Shown: positions 16,787 through 25,121 of the stretch, piece by piece
How the letters are laid out: every line of letters starts with the position of its first letter
Numbering within the stretch: the stretch's first letter is position 1
Source: Candidatus Accumulibacter necessarius
GTDB taxonomy: Bacteria; Pseudomonadota; Gammaproteobacteria; Burkholderiales; Rhodocyclaceae
Length of the DNA: 33,880 nt
Assembly: GCA_017302435.1 (NCBI GenBank)
Contig: JAFLDL010000047.1
Span: 1 to 33,880 of the forward strand
Direction: 5' to 3'
Notes under the pieces: model-generated
The model's input: only the letters and a program-made list of their open reading frames with translations
What the model was told of the DNA's origin: nothing
Databases searched by the model: none
Program-made: the position numbers and the translations under genes

Positions 16787-18205
16787 TCAGCGGAGGACGG
16801 ACTGGGGAAGGGTCGCCTCCCTGGCAACGGCCAGTCGCCGAAGAACCGTCTCAAGAGGAAAAACGGCCATCAGGGCATCGACCGCTGGCGTCTGCTCCAG
16901 ACCAGTCAGCAGCACACGGAGTGGCATCGCGAGTCTGGGCATCTTCAGACCGTGTCGGGTGACGCATTCCTTGATCAGGGTGCCGATGGCGGCCACCTCC
17001 CAGGGGATATCCGGCAAGCGGGCGACGAAATCAGCCAGCAGCGGCAACGCCTCAGGGGTCAGGTGCTTGGCCATGAGTTCCGCTTTCGGCCGCGGATCGA
17101 TATAGAACGTTTGCGCGAGGTCGGCCAGCTCGTTGAGGGTTGCGACACGCTCCTTGTGCAGATCGACGATTGCCACGAGCGACGGTGCGGCCGTGACCGT
17201 CACGCCACGTGCCTCAAGTCGTGGCTGCACGAGCGTGGCGAGTCGCGCCGTGTCAGCACGCTTGAGGTAGTGCGCATTGAGCCAGTTCAGCTTTTCGCTG
17301 TTGAACTGGGCCGCCGACGGGGTGATATGGTCGAGATCGAACCAGGCGCAGAATTGCTGCATCGAGAAAATCTCGTCATCGCCATGCGACCAGCCCAGGC
17401 GCCCGAGATAGTTGAGCACGGCTTCCGGCAGGTAACCGTCATCGTCGTACTGCATGACGCTGACCGCGCCATGACGCTTCGACAGCTTCTGCCCATCGTC
17501 GCCAAGAATCATCGACAGGTGGGCATAGAGCGGCACCTGTGCGCCGAGGGCCCGGAGAATGTTGATCTGGCGAGGCGTGTTGTTGACGTGGTCGTCGCCG
17601 CGGATGACATGGGTGATGCCCATTTCCCAATCATCGACAACCACGCAGAAATTGTAGGTGGGCGTGCCATCGGCGCGCGCGATGACCAGGTCGTCGAGCT
17701 CGCTGTTGGCGATTTCGATACGACCCTTGACGAGGTCATCCCAGGCCACGACGCCAGTAGCCGGATTTCTGAAACGAACGACCGGCGGCACACCCGCTGG
17801 CGGGATCGGCAGCGTCTTGCCCGGCTCCGGCCGCCAGCGGCCGTCATAACGTGGCTTGAGACCCCCGCTACGCTGCTCCTCGCGCAGACGCTCCAGTTCG
17901 TCTGGCGTCATGTAGCAGCGGTAGGCACTACCAGCGGCAAGCATGTCCTCGATCACGGCGCGATAGCGAGGCATGCGCTGCGTCTGGTAGAAGGGCCCCT
18001 CGTCGTGGCTGAGGCCCAGCCAGCGCATGCCGTCCAGAATCGCCTGCACGGCTTCCGGCGTTGACCGGACAAGGTCGGTATCCTCGATGCGCAGCACAAA
18101 GCAACCGGAGTGGCGGCGGGCGTAAGCCCAGGAGAACAGGGCGGTGCGCGCACCACCGATATGCAGGAAACCGGTTGGCGAAGGCGCAAAACGGGTGCGG
18201 ATCAT
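16787..18205 (-). CDS. gltX: Glutamyl-tRNA synthetase
   Basis: A 472-residue class I synthetase that charges tRNA-Glu. The N-terminus reads [19 protein letters not shown] with the HIGH-equivalent HIGG at 15-18; the KMSKS-equivalent KLSKR is at 240-244. Length matches bacterial GluRS. Only one Cys (about 97) remains of the zinc-binding cluster found in E. coli GluRS, so the zinc site is probably absent. The start is ATG 18205. It is followed on the same strand by tRNA-Ala and tRNA-Glu, which have their own promoter. Confidence 0.97.
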   Translation of the reverse strand: MIRTRFAPSPTGFLHIGGARTALFSWAYARRHSGCFVLRIEDTDLVRSTPEAVQAILDGMRWLGLSHDEGPFYQTQRMPRYRAVIEDMLAAGSAYRCYMTPDELERLREEQRSGGLKPRYDGRWRPEPGKTLPIPPAGVPPVVRFRNPATGVVAWDDLVKGRIEIANSELDDLVIARADGTPTYNFCVVVDDWEMGITHVIRGDDHVNNTPRQINILRALGAQVPLYAHLSMILGDDGQKLSKRHGAVSVMQYDDDGYLPEAVLNYLGRLGWSHGDDEIFSMQQFCAWFDLDHITPSAAQFNSEKLNWLNAHYLKRADTARLATLVQPRLEARGVTVTAAPSLVAIVDLHKERVATLNELADLAQTFYIDPRPKAELMAKHLTPEALPLLADFVARLPDIPWEVAAIGTLIKECVTRHGLKMPRLAMPLRVLLTGLEQTPAVDALMAVFPLETVLRRLAVAREATLPQSVLR

Positions 18206-18381
18206 GATTGCTGGTCGCAGTCTGGCAAAGCGCCCATTCTAGTGGAAGCAAGGACATTGAGTGCCGCCCTCGCCCGCAATTTTGTGGCTGCGCTGTGACT
18301 CGGTCAGACAGGAAGGCAGTGCCCGTACTTCAGTCTTCAGGCCGGCTTCCCGATCGCCGCGCCATCGCGTATTCTCCGCGA

Positions 18382-19947
18382 ATGAGCAGCCTACGTGGGG
18401 TGATCGCGGCATCGGAGCCGCATACGGCGGTTGCCGGCGCGCGCCTGCTGCGCCGCGGCGGCAACGCGATCGACGCGATCGTCGCTGCCAAGCTCGCGGC
18501 GACAGTGACCGAACTCCCGCTGACATCGCTTGGCGGCGGTGGCGTCTGCCTCTGGGGCGATGCCGACGATGGCTACGAAGTGCTTGATTTCTTTGCCGCG
18601 GCGCCGGGGCGCGGACTGGCCACGCAGCCGAATCTGGACTTTGCGCCGATCACCGTCGATTTTGGACAGACCACACAGGTCTTTCACATCGGCAAAGCGG
18701 CAGCGGCAATTCCCGGCGAACTTGTCGGCCTCCTGGCCCTGCATCGTCGCGCCGGCCGCCGGCCGCTGCGCGAGGTCGTGGCACCGGCGGCAGCCTGGGC
18801 ACGCGACGGCTTCAGGGTCAGTCCTCAGATCGCGATGATTGCCGGCCTGATCGCCCCGATCACCAGACACTCGCCCACCGTGGCACGCCTCTTCCTTCCT
18901 GGTGGACAGCTGCCGAAAGCCGGCGATCGCCTGGCCAACCCGGAACTTGGCGACTTCCTGCACGCCCTTGGTGAAGACGATCCCGACACGCAGGTAGCGA
19001 AGTACTGGGCATCGTTGGTCGACCACTTCGGCCCGCCCCACGGCGGCCTGATCACGGCTCAGGATGTCGCCGCCTACGCCCCGGTGGTGCGTGAGCCGCT
19101 GCGCGTCCCCTTCGGCGCCCACACCGTTCTGACCAACCCGCCGCCCGCCGCGGGGGGCGGCCTGATCGGCGTCGGCATGCGTATCGCCGAGGGCCTTGGT
19201 CTCGGCGACGAGGAGTTCCTGTCACGCGAGCACCAGCTGGCGCTGGCAGCGGTCCTGGCAACCGTATCAGACTTCCGCCAGACGGGCTACGACGAACTGC
19301 TGCGCACCGACCCGGGGGCAATCCGCTCGTTGCTGGCCGGTGACGCTCTCCCGGCGTGGGTCGGACGCGCTCGCTCGCTGCAGACCGAAAACGCCCTCGG
19401 GGCGACGACGCACATCTCGGTGATCGATGCCCAAGGCATGGCAGCGGCGATGACCACCAGCAACGGCGAAGGTTGTGGCCATGCACTTCCGGGGTTCGGG
19501 ATCCACGTCAACAACTTTCTCGGCGAGGACGACATCAACCCGGCCGGCTTCCATCGACTGGCGCCGGGAAGCTGGATGAGCACGATGATGTCACCGACCA
19601 TCGTCCTCGCCGGCGATCGGCCGTGCTTCGCTCTCGGCAGCGGCGGTTCGAACAGGATCCGCAGCGCAATCCTGCAGGCCCTGCTCAATCTGCTGCTCTA
19701 TCGGCGTCCGCTCGACGAGGCGGTCAACGCCGCCCGCCTGCATGTCGAAGGCAGGAAGCTGTGGTTCGAAAGTGTCGGCCTCGCGGCCGGAGCGGCCGAT
19801 GCCCTGCAGACCGCCTGGCCAGGTGCAACCCGCTTCGACTCGGCGAGCATGTTCTTTGGCGGCGTCAACTGCGTCGCCAGCAGCGACGGCCACCTGTCCG
19901 GCGCTGGTGATCGCAGGCGTGGTGGGGTGGTGGTGGTCGCCGAATGA
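18382..19947 (+). CDS. Gamma-glutamyltransferase family protein, cytoplasmic type
   Basis: A 521-residue Ntn-hydrolase precursor that should cleave itself into two subunits. The nucleophile is T342 in the A-T-T-H-I-S context; downstream the NGEGCG and GSGGSNRIRSAI loops correspond to substrate-binding parts of GGT. The N-terminus (SSLRGVIAASEPHTAVAG) is the usual start of mature GGT without a signal peptide, unlike periplasmic E. coli Ggt, so the enzyme is likely cytoplasmic and may be a GGT-like acylase or hydrolase and not a glutathione-degrading enzyme. ATG 18382 is chosen because upstream in-frame sequence has no family likeness. It is divergent from gltX. Confidence 0.85.
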   Translation: MSSLRGVIAASEPHTAVAGARLLRRGGNAIDAIVAAKLAATVTELPLTSLGGGGVCLWGDADDGYEVLDFFAAAPGRGLATQPNLDFAPITVDFGQTTQVFHIGKAAAAIPGELVGLLALHRRAGRRPLREVVAPAAAWARDGFRVSPQIAMIAGLIAPITRHSPTVARLFLPGGQLPKAGDRLANPELGDFLHALGEDDPDTQVAKYWASLVDHFGPPHGGLITAQDVAAYAPVVREPLRVPFGAHTVLTNPPPAAGGGLIGVGMRIAEGLGLGDEEFLSREHQLALAAVLATVSDFRQTGYDELLRTDPGAIRSLLAGDALPAWVGRARSLQTENALGATTHISVIDAQGMAAAMTTSNGEGCGHALPGFGIHVNNFLGEDDINPAGFHRLAPGSWMSTMMSPTIVLAGDRPCFALGSGGSNRIRSAILQALLNLLLYRRPLDEAVNAARLHVEGRKLWFESVGLAAGAADALQTAWPGATRFDSASMFFGGVNCVASSDGHLSGAGDRRRGGVVVVAE

Positions 19948-20397
19948 TGTGGCAGTCAGTCAACCTGGGTGCCGATGTCGGGTCAGCGCACAAAGGCCAT
20001 CCAGACGGCGGCGCGACCCGTAGGGCCGTTGCCTTTCCTCTCCATCCATTCGGAAAAATCGAGGCGTCTACGCTAAAATTGCGTCTTTACGAGGGTCCGC
20101 TCCATGGGCAGCATCTCTGAACTGGCAACTGGGAGAGCGGCGAGGTCACGGCGCCTCGCCCATGTGCCGGTTCCGATGAGATGGGGCAGGAACACGAAAT
20201 CCGCCTGGACGAGATGAATCTGCAAAATCCCGCTGATTCGCTCGTTGAAGAGCGGCTGCGAGCAAAAACTCTCGCCGACTTGCCCGTGGGCAGAACGCCT
20301 GCGCTCGGCAACATGAAGTGCATGCATGGCCGCTACAAGGCAGCAGCGGCTGGTTTCACCGCCTTCCAACCTTAGTCTTTGGATACCAGCGAATACT
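19948..20397 (+). other. 450-base region upstream of the polysaccharide locus
   Basis: No convincing gene. Short frames on both strands (for example 20181-20375 plus and 20073-20405 minus) lack family likeness and good ribosome sites. It holds a possible -10 TAAAAT at 20074-20079 without a good -35, and an inverted repeat at 20139-20160. If transcription of the sugar operon starts near 20086, the 5' leader would be about 310 bases long, which leaves room for leader regulation. No ops/JUMPstart element was found. Confidence 0.4.
20139..20160. repeat. 7-bp GC-rich inverted repeat in the leader of the sugar operon
   Basis: GGCGAGG (20139-20145) and CCTCGCC (20154-20160) can form a hairpin with an 8-base loop. 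There is no T-run after it on either strand. It could be part of a structured leader or a protein-binding site. Confidence 0.35.
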
Positions 20398-21456
20398 ATG
20401 CGCAACTATCCCGTCATCACCGATCGCAAGATTCGCCTGGCCCTCGTTGGCTGCGGACGAATTTCCGCCAACCACTTTGGCGCCATGGAACAACACGCGG
20501 ACCGCGTTGAAATCGTAGACGTCTGCGATGTCGAGCCGATGGCGCTCGACAAGGCCGTCAAGCGCACGGCGGCGAAGGGGCACTCAAGCCTGACTGAAAT
20601 GCTGAAGACAAGTACTGCCGATATGGTCGTGTTGGCGACACCCAGCGGTCTGCATCCACAACAGTCAGTAGAAATCGCCGAGTCCGGTCGTCATGTCATG
20701 ACTGAAAAACCGATGGCGACACGTTGGCACGATGGCTTGCGCATGGTCAAGGCCTGCGACGAAGCCGGGGTGAGGATGTTCGTCGTCAAGCAGAACCGCC
20801 GCAATGCCACGTTGCAACTTCTCAAGCGCGCGGTCGAGCAGAAGCGCTTCGGTCGCATCTACATGGTCAATATCAACGTCTTCTGGACCCGACCGCAGGA
20901 ATACTACGACAGCGCAAAGTGGCGCGGCACATGGGAGTACGACGGCGGCGCCTTCATGAACCAGGCAAGCCACTACGTCGACCTGCTCGACTGGTTGATC
21001 GGTCCCATCGAGAGCATCCAGGCCTATACAGCCACGCTGGAGCGGGATATCCAGGTCGAGGATAGCGGCGTCTTGAGCATTCGCTGGCGCTCTGGGGCGC
21101 TCGGTTCGATGAACGTCACCATGCTGACTTACCCGAAGAATCTTGAAGGCAGCATCACGATTCTGGGTGAGAAAGGTACGGTGCGTATCGGCGGCGTCGC
21201 GGTCAACGAAATCCAGCATTGGGAATTCGCCGAGAAACTGCCGGAAGACGAAAAAATTTCGGCAGCCAATTACGAGACAACATCGGTCTATGGCTTCGGC
21301 CATCCTCTGTATTACGACAACGTAATCAAGGTCATGCGCGGCGAAGCAGAGCCGGAGACCGATGGCCGTGAAGGTCTCAAGTCGCTCGAAACACTGATTG
21401 CCGCCTACCTTGCTGCTCGTGACGGCAAGCGTATTGCGTTGCCCCTGGATTACTGA
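20398..21456 (+). CDS. wlbA: UDP-GlcNAcA 3-dehydrogenase, WlbA-like (Gfo/Idh/MocA family)
   Basis: A 352-residue NAD-dependent oxidase that converts UDP-N-acetylglucosaminuronic acid to the 3-keto sugar. The Rossmann motif is VGCGRI at about 17-22. The EKPMA motif with the catalytic Lys follows (residues about 103-107), then a long WlbA-specific segment ([42 protein letters not shown]) that closely resembles Bordetella WlbA by recall and is less like P. aeruginosa WbpB. Start ATG 20398; an upstream in-frame extension has no likeness. First gene of the sugar operon; the acetyltransferase starts 2 bases after the stop. Confidence 0.9.
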   Translation: MRNYPVITDRKIRLALVGCGRISANHFGAMEQHADRVEIVDVCDVEPMALDKAVKRTAAKGHSSLTEMLKTSTADMVVLATPSGLHPQQSVEIAESGRHVMTEKPMATRWHDGLRMVKACDEAGVRMFVVKQNRRNATLQLLKRAVEQKRFGRIYMVNINVFWTRPQEYYDSAKWRGTWEYDGGAFMNQASHYVDLLDWLIGPIESIQAYTATLERDIQVEDSGVLSIRWRSGALGSMNVTMLTYPKNLEGSITILGEKGTVRIGGVAVNEIQHWEFAEKLPEDEKISAANYETTSVYGFGHPLYYDNVIKVMRGEAEPETDGREGLKSLETLIAAYLAARDGKRIALPLDY

Positions 21457-21458
21457 TC

Positions 21459-22034
21459 ATGACGGTGACCATCCATCCATCTGCGATCGTCGATCAGGGC
21501 GCTCAAATCGGCGACGGCAGCCGTGTCTGGCACTTCGCCCACATTTGCGCCGGAGCCAGGATCGGGGAAGGCTGTTCCTTCGGCCAGAACGTCTTCGTCG
21601 GCAATGACGTGACCATCGGCAACAACGTCAAGGTGCAGAACAACGTCTCCATCTACGATGCCGTGCATATCGAGGACGACGTTTTCTGTGGCCCGAGCAT
21701 GGTCTTCACCAACGTCTACAACCCGCGGTCGGCGGTCACGCGCAAGGATGAGTATCGCCAGACGACGATCAAGCGGGGCGCAACGCTTGGGGCGAACAGT
21801 ACGATTGTCTGCGGTGTAACGGTTGGCGATTTCGCCTTTGTCGCCGCTGGTGCGGTGATCAATCGTGACGTCAAGCCCTATGCACTGATGGCCGGTGTGC
21901 CAGCCAGGCAGATCGGCTGGATAAGTGAGCATGGGGAACGTCTTGGGCTGCCCCTAGAGGGAGAAGGGGTCGCACGATGCCCGGTGACGGGGAAGACCTA
22001 CAAACTGACGGGGACGACACTGGCGGTTGAATGA
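21459..22034 (+). CDS. wlbB: UDP-3-amino-GlcNAcA N-acetyltransferase, WlbB/WbpD-like
   Basis: A 191-residue left-handed beta-helix acetyltransferase. Hexapeptide repeats (I-G-x-G-S, I-G-N-N-V, V-G-D-F-A) run through residues 5-150. The segment [18 protein letters not shown] is typical of the WlbB/WbpD group that uses acetyl-CoA to acetylate the 3-amino group made by the aminotransferase. The trimer is cytoplasmic. Its stop overlaps the next start by four bases (ATGA at 22031). Confidence 0.92.
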   Translation: MTVTIHPSAIVDQGAQIGDGSRVWHFAHICAGARIGEGCSFGQNVFVGNDVTIGNNVKVQNNVSIYDAVHIEDDVFCGPSMVFTNVYNPRSAVTRKDEYRQTTIKRGATLGANSTIVCGVTVGDFAFVAAGAVINRDVKPYALMAGVPARQIGWISEHGERLGLPLEGEGVARCPVTGKTYKLTGTTLAVE

Positions 22035-23101
22035 AGGTTGCAGTCATTGGCGGTGGAATCAACGGTGTCATGACCGCCTGGGCCTTTGCCCGAAGCGGTG
22101 AAGCCGTTGATCTGTACGAGAAAGGCCAGTTGATGTCCGCCACCAGCCGCTCCTCCAGCAAGATGTTGCATGGCGGCTTGCGCTACCTCGAACATGGTCA
22201 TCTGAGGCTGGTTCGCGAGGCGCTGCAGGAGCGCTCCTGGTGGATCAGGCAGGCGCCGCAGCTGACTCGGCCACTCGAGTTGCTGATCCCGATCTACCGC
22301 AACGGTGAGCGAGCGAAGTGGCTGGTCGGGGCGGGGATCAGGCTCTACGATCTGCTGGCAACGGGATCCGGGTTCCCGCGTGGCCGCTGGTACAGTGCCG
22401 ACGCGGTTGCCGAACGCTTTCCTGGCTTGAAACGCGACCAGTTGTTGGGTGCCTACGCATACTGGGATGCCCGAATGGATGACTACCAACTCGGCTTGTG
22501 GGCCGCAGAAAGAGCCAGGGAATCGGGTACCAGAATCCACGAATGGACCCCCGTTCTCAAGGTCGACCCCGCAACGGGAGAAGTTTCTACGGACGGATCC
22601 GAAGCCTGTTACGACCGTGTCGTCAATGTGGCTGGCCCCTGGGCGGAGAGATTACTCGCCAGGTCAGGCGTGACCAGCGCCTACCGGCTTGAGCTCATCC
22701 GCGGCAGCCATATCGTCGTGCCCGGCAAGCGCGAGCAGGGTTGCGTTCTGCAGGTACCCGGCGAAAAACGCATCCTGTTCGTTCTCCCACACGGGGAAAA
22801 CACCCTGCTGGGCACCACTGAAGTCAGTCAGGCCGACCCCGATCATTGCGCGCCGAGCAACGAGGAAATCGACTATCTCATCGCCAACTACAACCGTTGC
22901 TTTAGTAGAGGGATGTCGCGTCAGGATATAATTAGCAGCTTTGCCGGCATCCGTCCGATCGTCGCGAGCAAATCCGATTTCTCTTCAGCCAGTCGGGAAT
23001 CGGTCATCGAACGTCAGGGCAGGCTGATCAATGTCTTCGGCGGCAAGTGGACCACCTCGCGAGCCCTCGCCGCAGCAATCGTCATGAAATCACGGCATTG
23101 A
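22031..23101 (+). CDS. GlpD-like FAD-dependent oxidoreductase, short form
   Basis: A 356-residue flavoprotein of the DAO fold. The FAD-binding [10 protein letters not shown] motif is at about 7-16. The segment [15 protein letters not shown] followed by [11 protein letters not shown] is a hallmark of aerobic glycerol-3-phosphate dehydrogenase GlpD. It ends with [11 protein letters not shown], the conserved GlpD motif, and lacks the C-terminal helical domain of about 130 residues seen in E. coli GlpD. Such short forms may oxidise a different substrate. It sits between wlbB and the aminotransferase with a 4-base overlap, so it is part of the operon. A role in making a glycerol-linked or keto-sugar modification is a guess. 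Confidence 0.8.
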   Translation: MKVAVIGGGINGVMTAWAFARSGEAVDLYEKGQLMSATSRSSSKMLHGGLRYLEHGHLRLVREALQERSWWIRQAPQLTRPLELLIPIYRNGERAKWLVGAGIRLYDLLATGSGFPRGRWYSADAVAERFPGLKRDQLLGAYAYWDARMDDYQLGLWAAERARESGTRIHEWTPVLKVDPATGEVSTDGSEACYDRVVNVAGPWAERLLARSGVTSAYRLELIRGSHIVVPGKREQGCVLQVPGEKRILFVLPHGENTLLGTTEVSQADPDHCAPSNEEIDYLIANYNRCFSRGMSRQDIISSFAGIRPIVASKSDFSSASRESVIERQGRLINVFGGKWTTSRALAAAIVMKSRH

Positions 23102-23139
23102 GAGAAGCCACGGAAATCCAGTTAATCGACCTGAAGGGC
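23098..23139 (+). pseudogene. Possible remnant of the original aminotransferase N-terminus
   Basis: Starting at TTG 23098, which overlaps the oxidoreductase stop in the TTGA manner used across this operon, the frame reads [14 protein letters not shown]. The part I-Q-L-I-D-L-K-G matches the usual first residues of DegT/WlbC aminotransferases (about M-x-x-F-I-D-L-K-x-Q). The likeness ends there and the frame stops at 23203-23205. The corresponding segment in the fusion gene is LSFIDLAGQQ at residues 155-164 (24027-24056). This may be the displaced start of the aminotransferase after insertion of the toxin-antitoxin genes; chance cannot be excluded. Confidence 0.35.
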
Positions 23140-23251
23140 TGGCTAAACAGCGCCTTGGGACTCGGAAGCCTTGCGCGGCAAGGGCCAGTCTCGCTAATGG
23201 CGTAAGCAATGCAGTTCAAGATAGCACCCGCATTCATGCAAAGGACGGATC

Positions 23252-23560
23252 ATGCAAGTTGAAGCCATCTATAGCCACGGTCGCATTGAATTCACGCAAC
23301 CGTTACGCCTCAAGCATGACTATGTTCGCGTGATCGTCGATGTGCCGGATGATGAAATAGATTCGCAAATACCTCAATACAATTTGCCCACGGAAACCAT
23401 CTCGCGGGGCCAGGCCATGCTTGAACAGTACAAATCCATTCTCAATGCGCCGTTGCCACCCGATGCCGATTTGCCGGAATTAGGCGCAGAGTACCAAGAG
23501 CGCCTGGAGGCCATTGACCTTCGGGCACAAATTCGCAAAGAACAGGGGCGCCCGGTTTAA
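23252..23560 (+). CDS. Antitoxin-like protein (AF2212/PG0164-type N-terminus)
   Basis: A 102-residue acidic protein. The N-terminal M-x-V-E-A-I-Y-x-x-G-x-I-E and the following QPLRLKHDYVRVIVDVPDDE strand pattern are typical of small antitoxins that sit next to PIN-domain toxins. The remainder is helical and charged, as expected of a toxin-binding tail. AAGGA lies 6 bases before the ATG. The PIN coding region starts 4 bases after its stop, the normal arrangement of a VapBC-like pair. The segment is visibly more AT-rich than the sugar genes around it, a sign of separate origin. Confidence 0.75.
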   Translation: MQVEAIYSHGRIEFTQPLRLKHDYVRVIVDVPDDEIDSQIPQYNLPTETISRGQAMLEQYKSILNAPLPPDADLPELGAEYQERLEAIDLRAQIRKEQGRPV

Positions 23561-23564
23561 AGCC

Positions 23565-25121
23565 ATGGACTTACTCATCGATGTCAATATCGTGCTTGAC
23601 GTATGCGCTAATCGCATGCCCTTTGCGCCAATTTCAGCGGCAGCCCTGCAACATTGCAAAGATCAAGGCGCAAAACTTTGGCTCTATGCAGGCAGCGTGC
23701 AAACCATGGAATTCAACATGGTACGAGAGGTAATGCGCAAAGCGGAAGCTCAAAATACGCAGATCGACAAACGTCACTGCGCCGCTCTCGCCCGGCGCGC
23801 GTTGAAAGTATTCGCGCAGGATAAACACTGGCTTGCCTCTTTAGCGGGAGAAGGCAATGTGTTTGACAGCCAGGATCCTGAGGACGAGCAACTTGTCCGT
23901 GCGCTTTCACGCTTTACGGCGGACAGCATCAAGCTTCTGACACGTGACGGCAAGCTGTGCGAACGCTACCCGCAGCACACCATCACTCCGCAGCAATACC
24001 TCCAGGCTCCACAGCAGGCGAAACCCCTAAGCTTTATCGATCTGGCCGGGCAGCAGGACAATTTGCGCCCGCAACTGGAGCGCAACGTCCATCGCGTACT
24101 CCACCACGGCCAGTACATCATGGGCCCCGAAGTGGCTGAACTGGAAGGCAAGCTGGCCGAATACACGGGGGCGAAACACTGCATTACGGTCGCCTCCGGT
24201 ACCGAGGCTCTGCTTATTTCCCTGATGGCCATCGATGTCAAGCCGGGCGACGAAATCATCACCACTCCGTTCACCTTCGTTGCCACCGCCGAAGTCATCG
24301 CCTTGCTCGGCGCCACGCCAGTTTTCGTCGATATCGAAGCGGATACCTGCAACATCGACGCCAGGAAGATCGAAGTCGCAATCACCCCCAGGACCCGCGC
24401 CATCATGCCGGTCAGCCTCTATGGCCAACCGGCGGATATGGACGAAATCAACGCCATCGCCGACAGGCACGGCCTGACGGTCATCGAGGATGCCGCCCAG
24501 AGCTTTGGCGCCGAGTACAAGGGCCGAAAGAGCTGCAATCTATCCACCATCGGTTGCACCAGTTTCTTTCCGAGCAAGCCGCTCGGCTGCTATGGCGATG
24601 GCGGGGCAATCTTCACCAGTGACGACAAGCTGGCCAAGGCCATGCGCGAGATCCGTGTGCACGGCCAGGAAAGGCGTTACGTGCACACCCGCATAGGCGT
24701 CGGTGGCCGCATGGATACCCTGCAGTGTGCCGTGGTACTGGGCAAGCTGGAGCGCTTCGAGTGGGAAGTCGAACAGCGCCTTAGAATCGGTGCACGCTAT
24801 AACGAACTGTTTGCCGGCAAGGTGCCGACGGTTACTCAGCGTCCTGACCGGACCAGTGTCTTCGCGCAATACACCGTCTTCGTCGAGAACCGCGAACAGG
24901 TTCAGGAAAAACTCAAGACGGCAGGGGTGCCGACGGCAGTGCATTACCCCATTCCGCTGAATCGTCAGTCGGCCTATCAGGCGCTGAGCAGGATCAGCAG
25001 TAATGTCTCGTCGTCGGATGCCATGGCCGGCAGGGTCATGAGCCTACCGATGAGCGCCGATCTCTCGCAGCGGGAGCAGGACCAAATCGTCGTGCTGATG
25101 ATCGAGGCACTAAACAAGTGA
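23565..25121 (+). CDS. PIN-domain toxin fused to a WlbC/WbpE-type sugar 3-aminotransferase
   Basis: One 518-residue frame joins two unrelated enzymes. Residues 1-147 are a PIN nuclease-like domain: LLIDVNIVLDV with D6 (and D12), E49, an acidic DPEDEQLVRAL at 104-114 and LLTRDGK with D128, the expected metal-binding acids. Residues 155-518 are a full DegT/DnrJ/EryC1 PLP aminotransferase with SGTEAL (211-216), EDAAQSFGA (308-316) and the PLP lysine K338 in FFPSKPLGCYGDGG. It should make the 3-amino sugar from the WlbA product with Glu as donor. The aminotransferase has no Met near its normal N-terminus, so it can only be made as the fusion, unless a non-canonical start is used. The stop overlaps wlbD by four bases. 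Confidence 0.9.
   Translation: MDLLIDVNIVLDVCANRMPFAPISAAALQHCKDQGAKLWLYAGSVQTMEFNMVREVMRKAEAQNTQIDKRHCAALARRALKVFAQDKHWLASLAGEGNVFDSQDPEDEQLVRALSRFTADSIKLLTRDGKLCERYPQHTITPQQYLQAPQQAKPLSFIDLAGQQDNLRPQLERNVHRVLHHGQYIMGPEVAELEGKLAEYTGAKHCITVASGTEALLISLMAIDVKPGDEIITTPFTFVATAEVIALLGATPVFVDIEADTCNIDARKIEVAITPRTRAIMPVSLYGQPADMDEINAIADRHGLTVIEDAAQSFGAEYKGRKSCNLSTIGCTSFFPSKPLGCYGDGGAIFTSDDKLAKAMREIRVHGQERRYVHTRIGVGGRMDTLQCAVVLGKLERFEWEVEQRLRIGARYNELFAGKVPTVTQRPDRTSVFAQYTVFVENREQVQEKLKTAGVPTAVHYPIPLNRQSAYQALSRISSNVSSSDAMAGRVMSLPMSADLSQREQDQIVVLMIEALNK

Noticed and set aside
16751-18064. Long plus-strand open frame of more than 400 codons opposite gltX
   Set aside because: It lies wholly antisense to gltX, has no family likeness and no ribosome site; long antisense frames are common in GC-rich DNA.
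20073-20405. Minus-strand frame of 110 codons upstream of wlbA
   Set aside because: No recognisable domain, no good ribosome site, and it faces against the operon; a plus-strand frame overlaps it and is equally unsupported.
24000-24110. Internal start that would make a separate aminotransferase
   Set aside because: The only Met near the aminotransferase N-terminus is within G-Q-Y-I-M-G-P-E, inside the folded domain, and no ribosome site precedes a start near the F-I-D-L motif.
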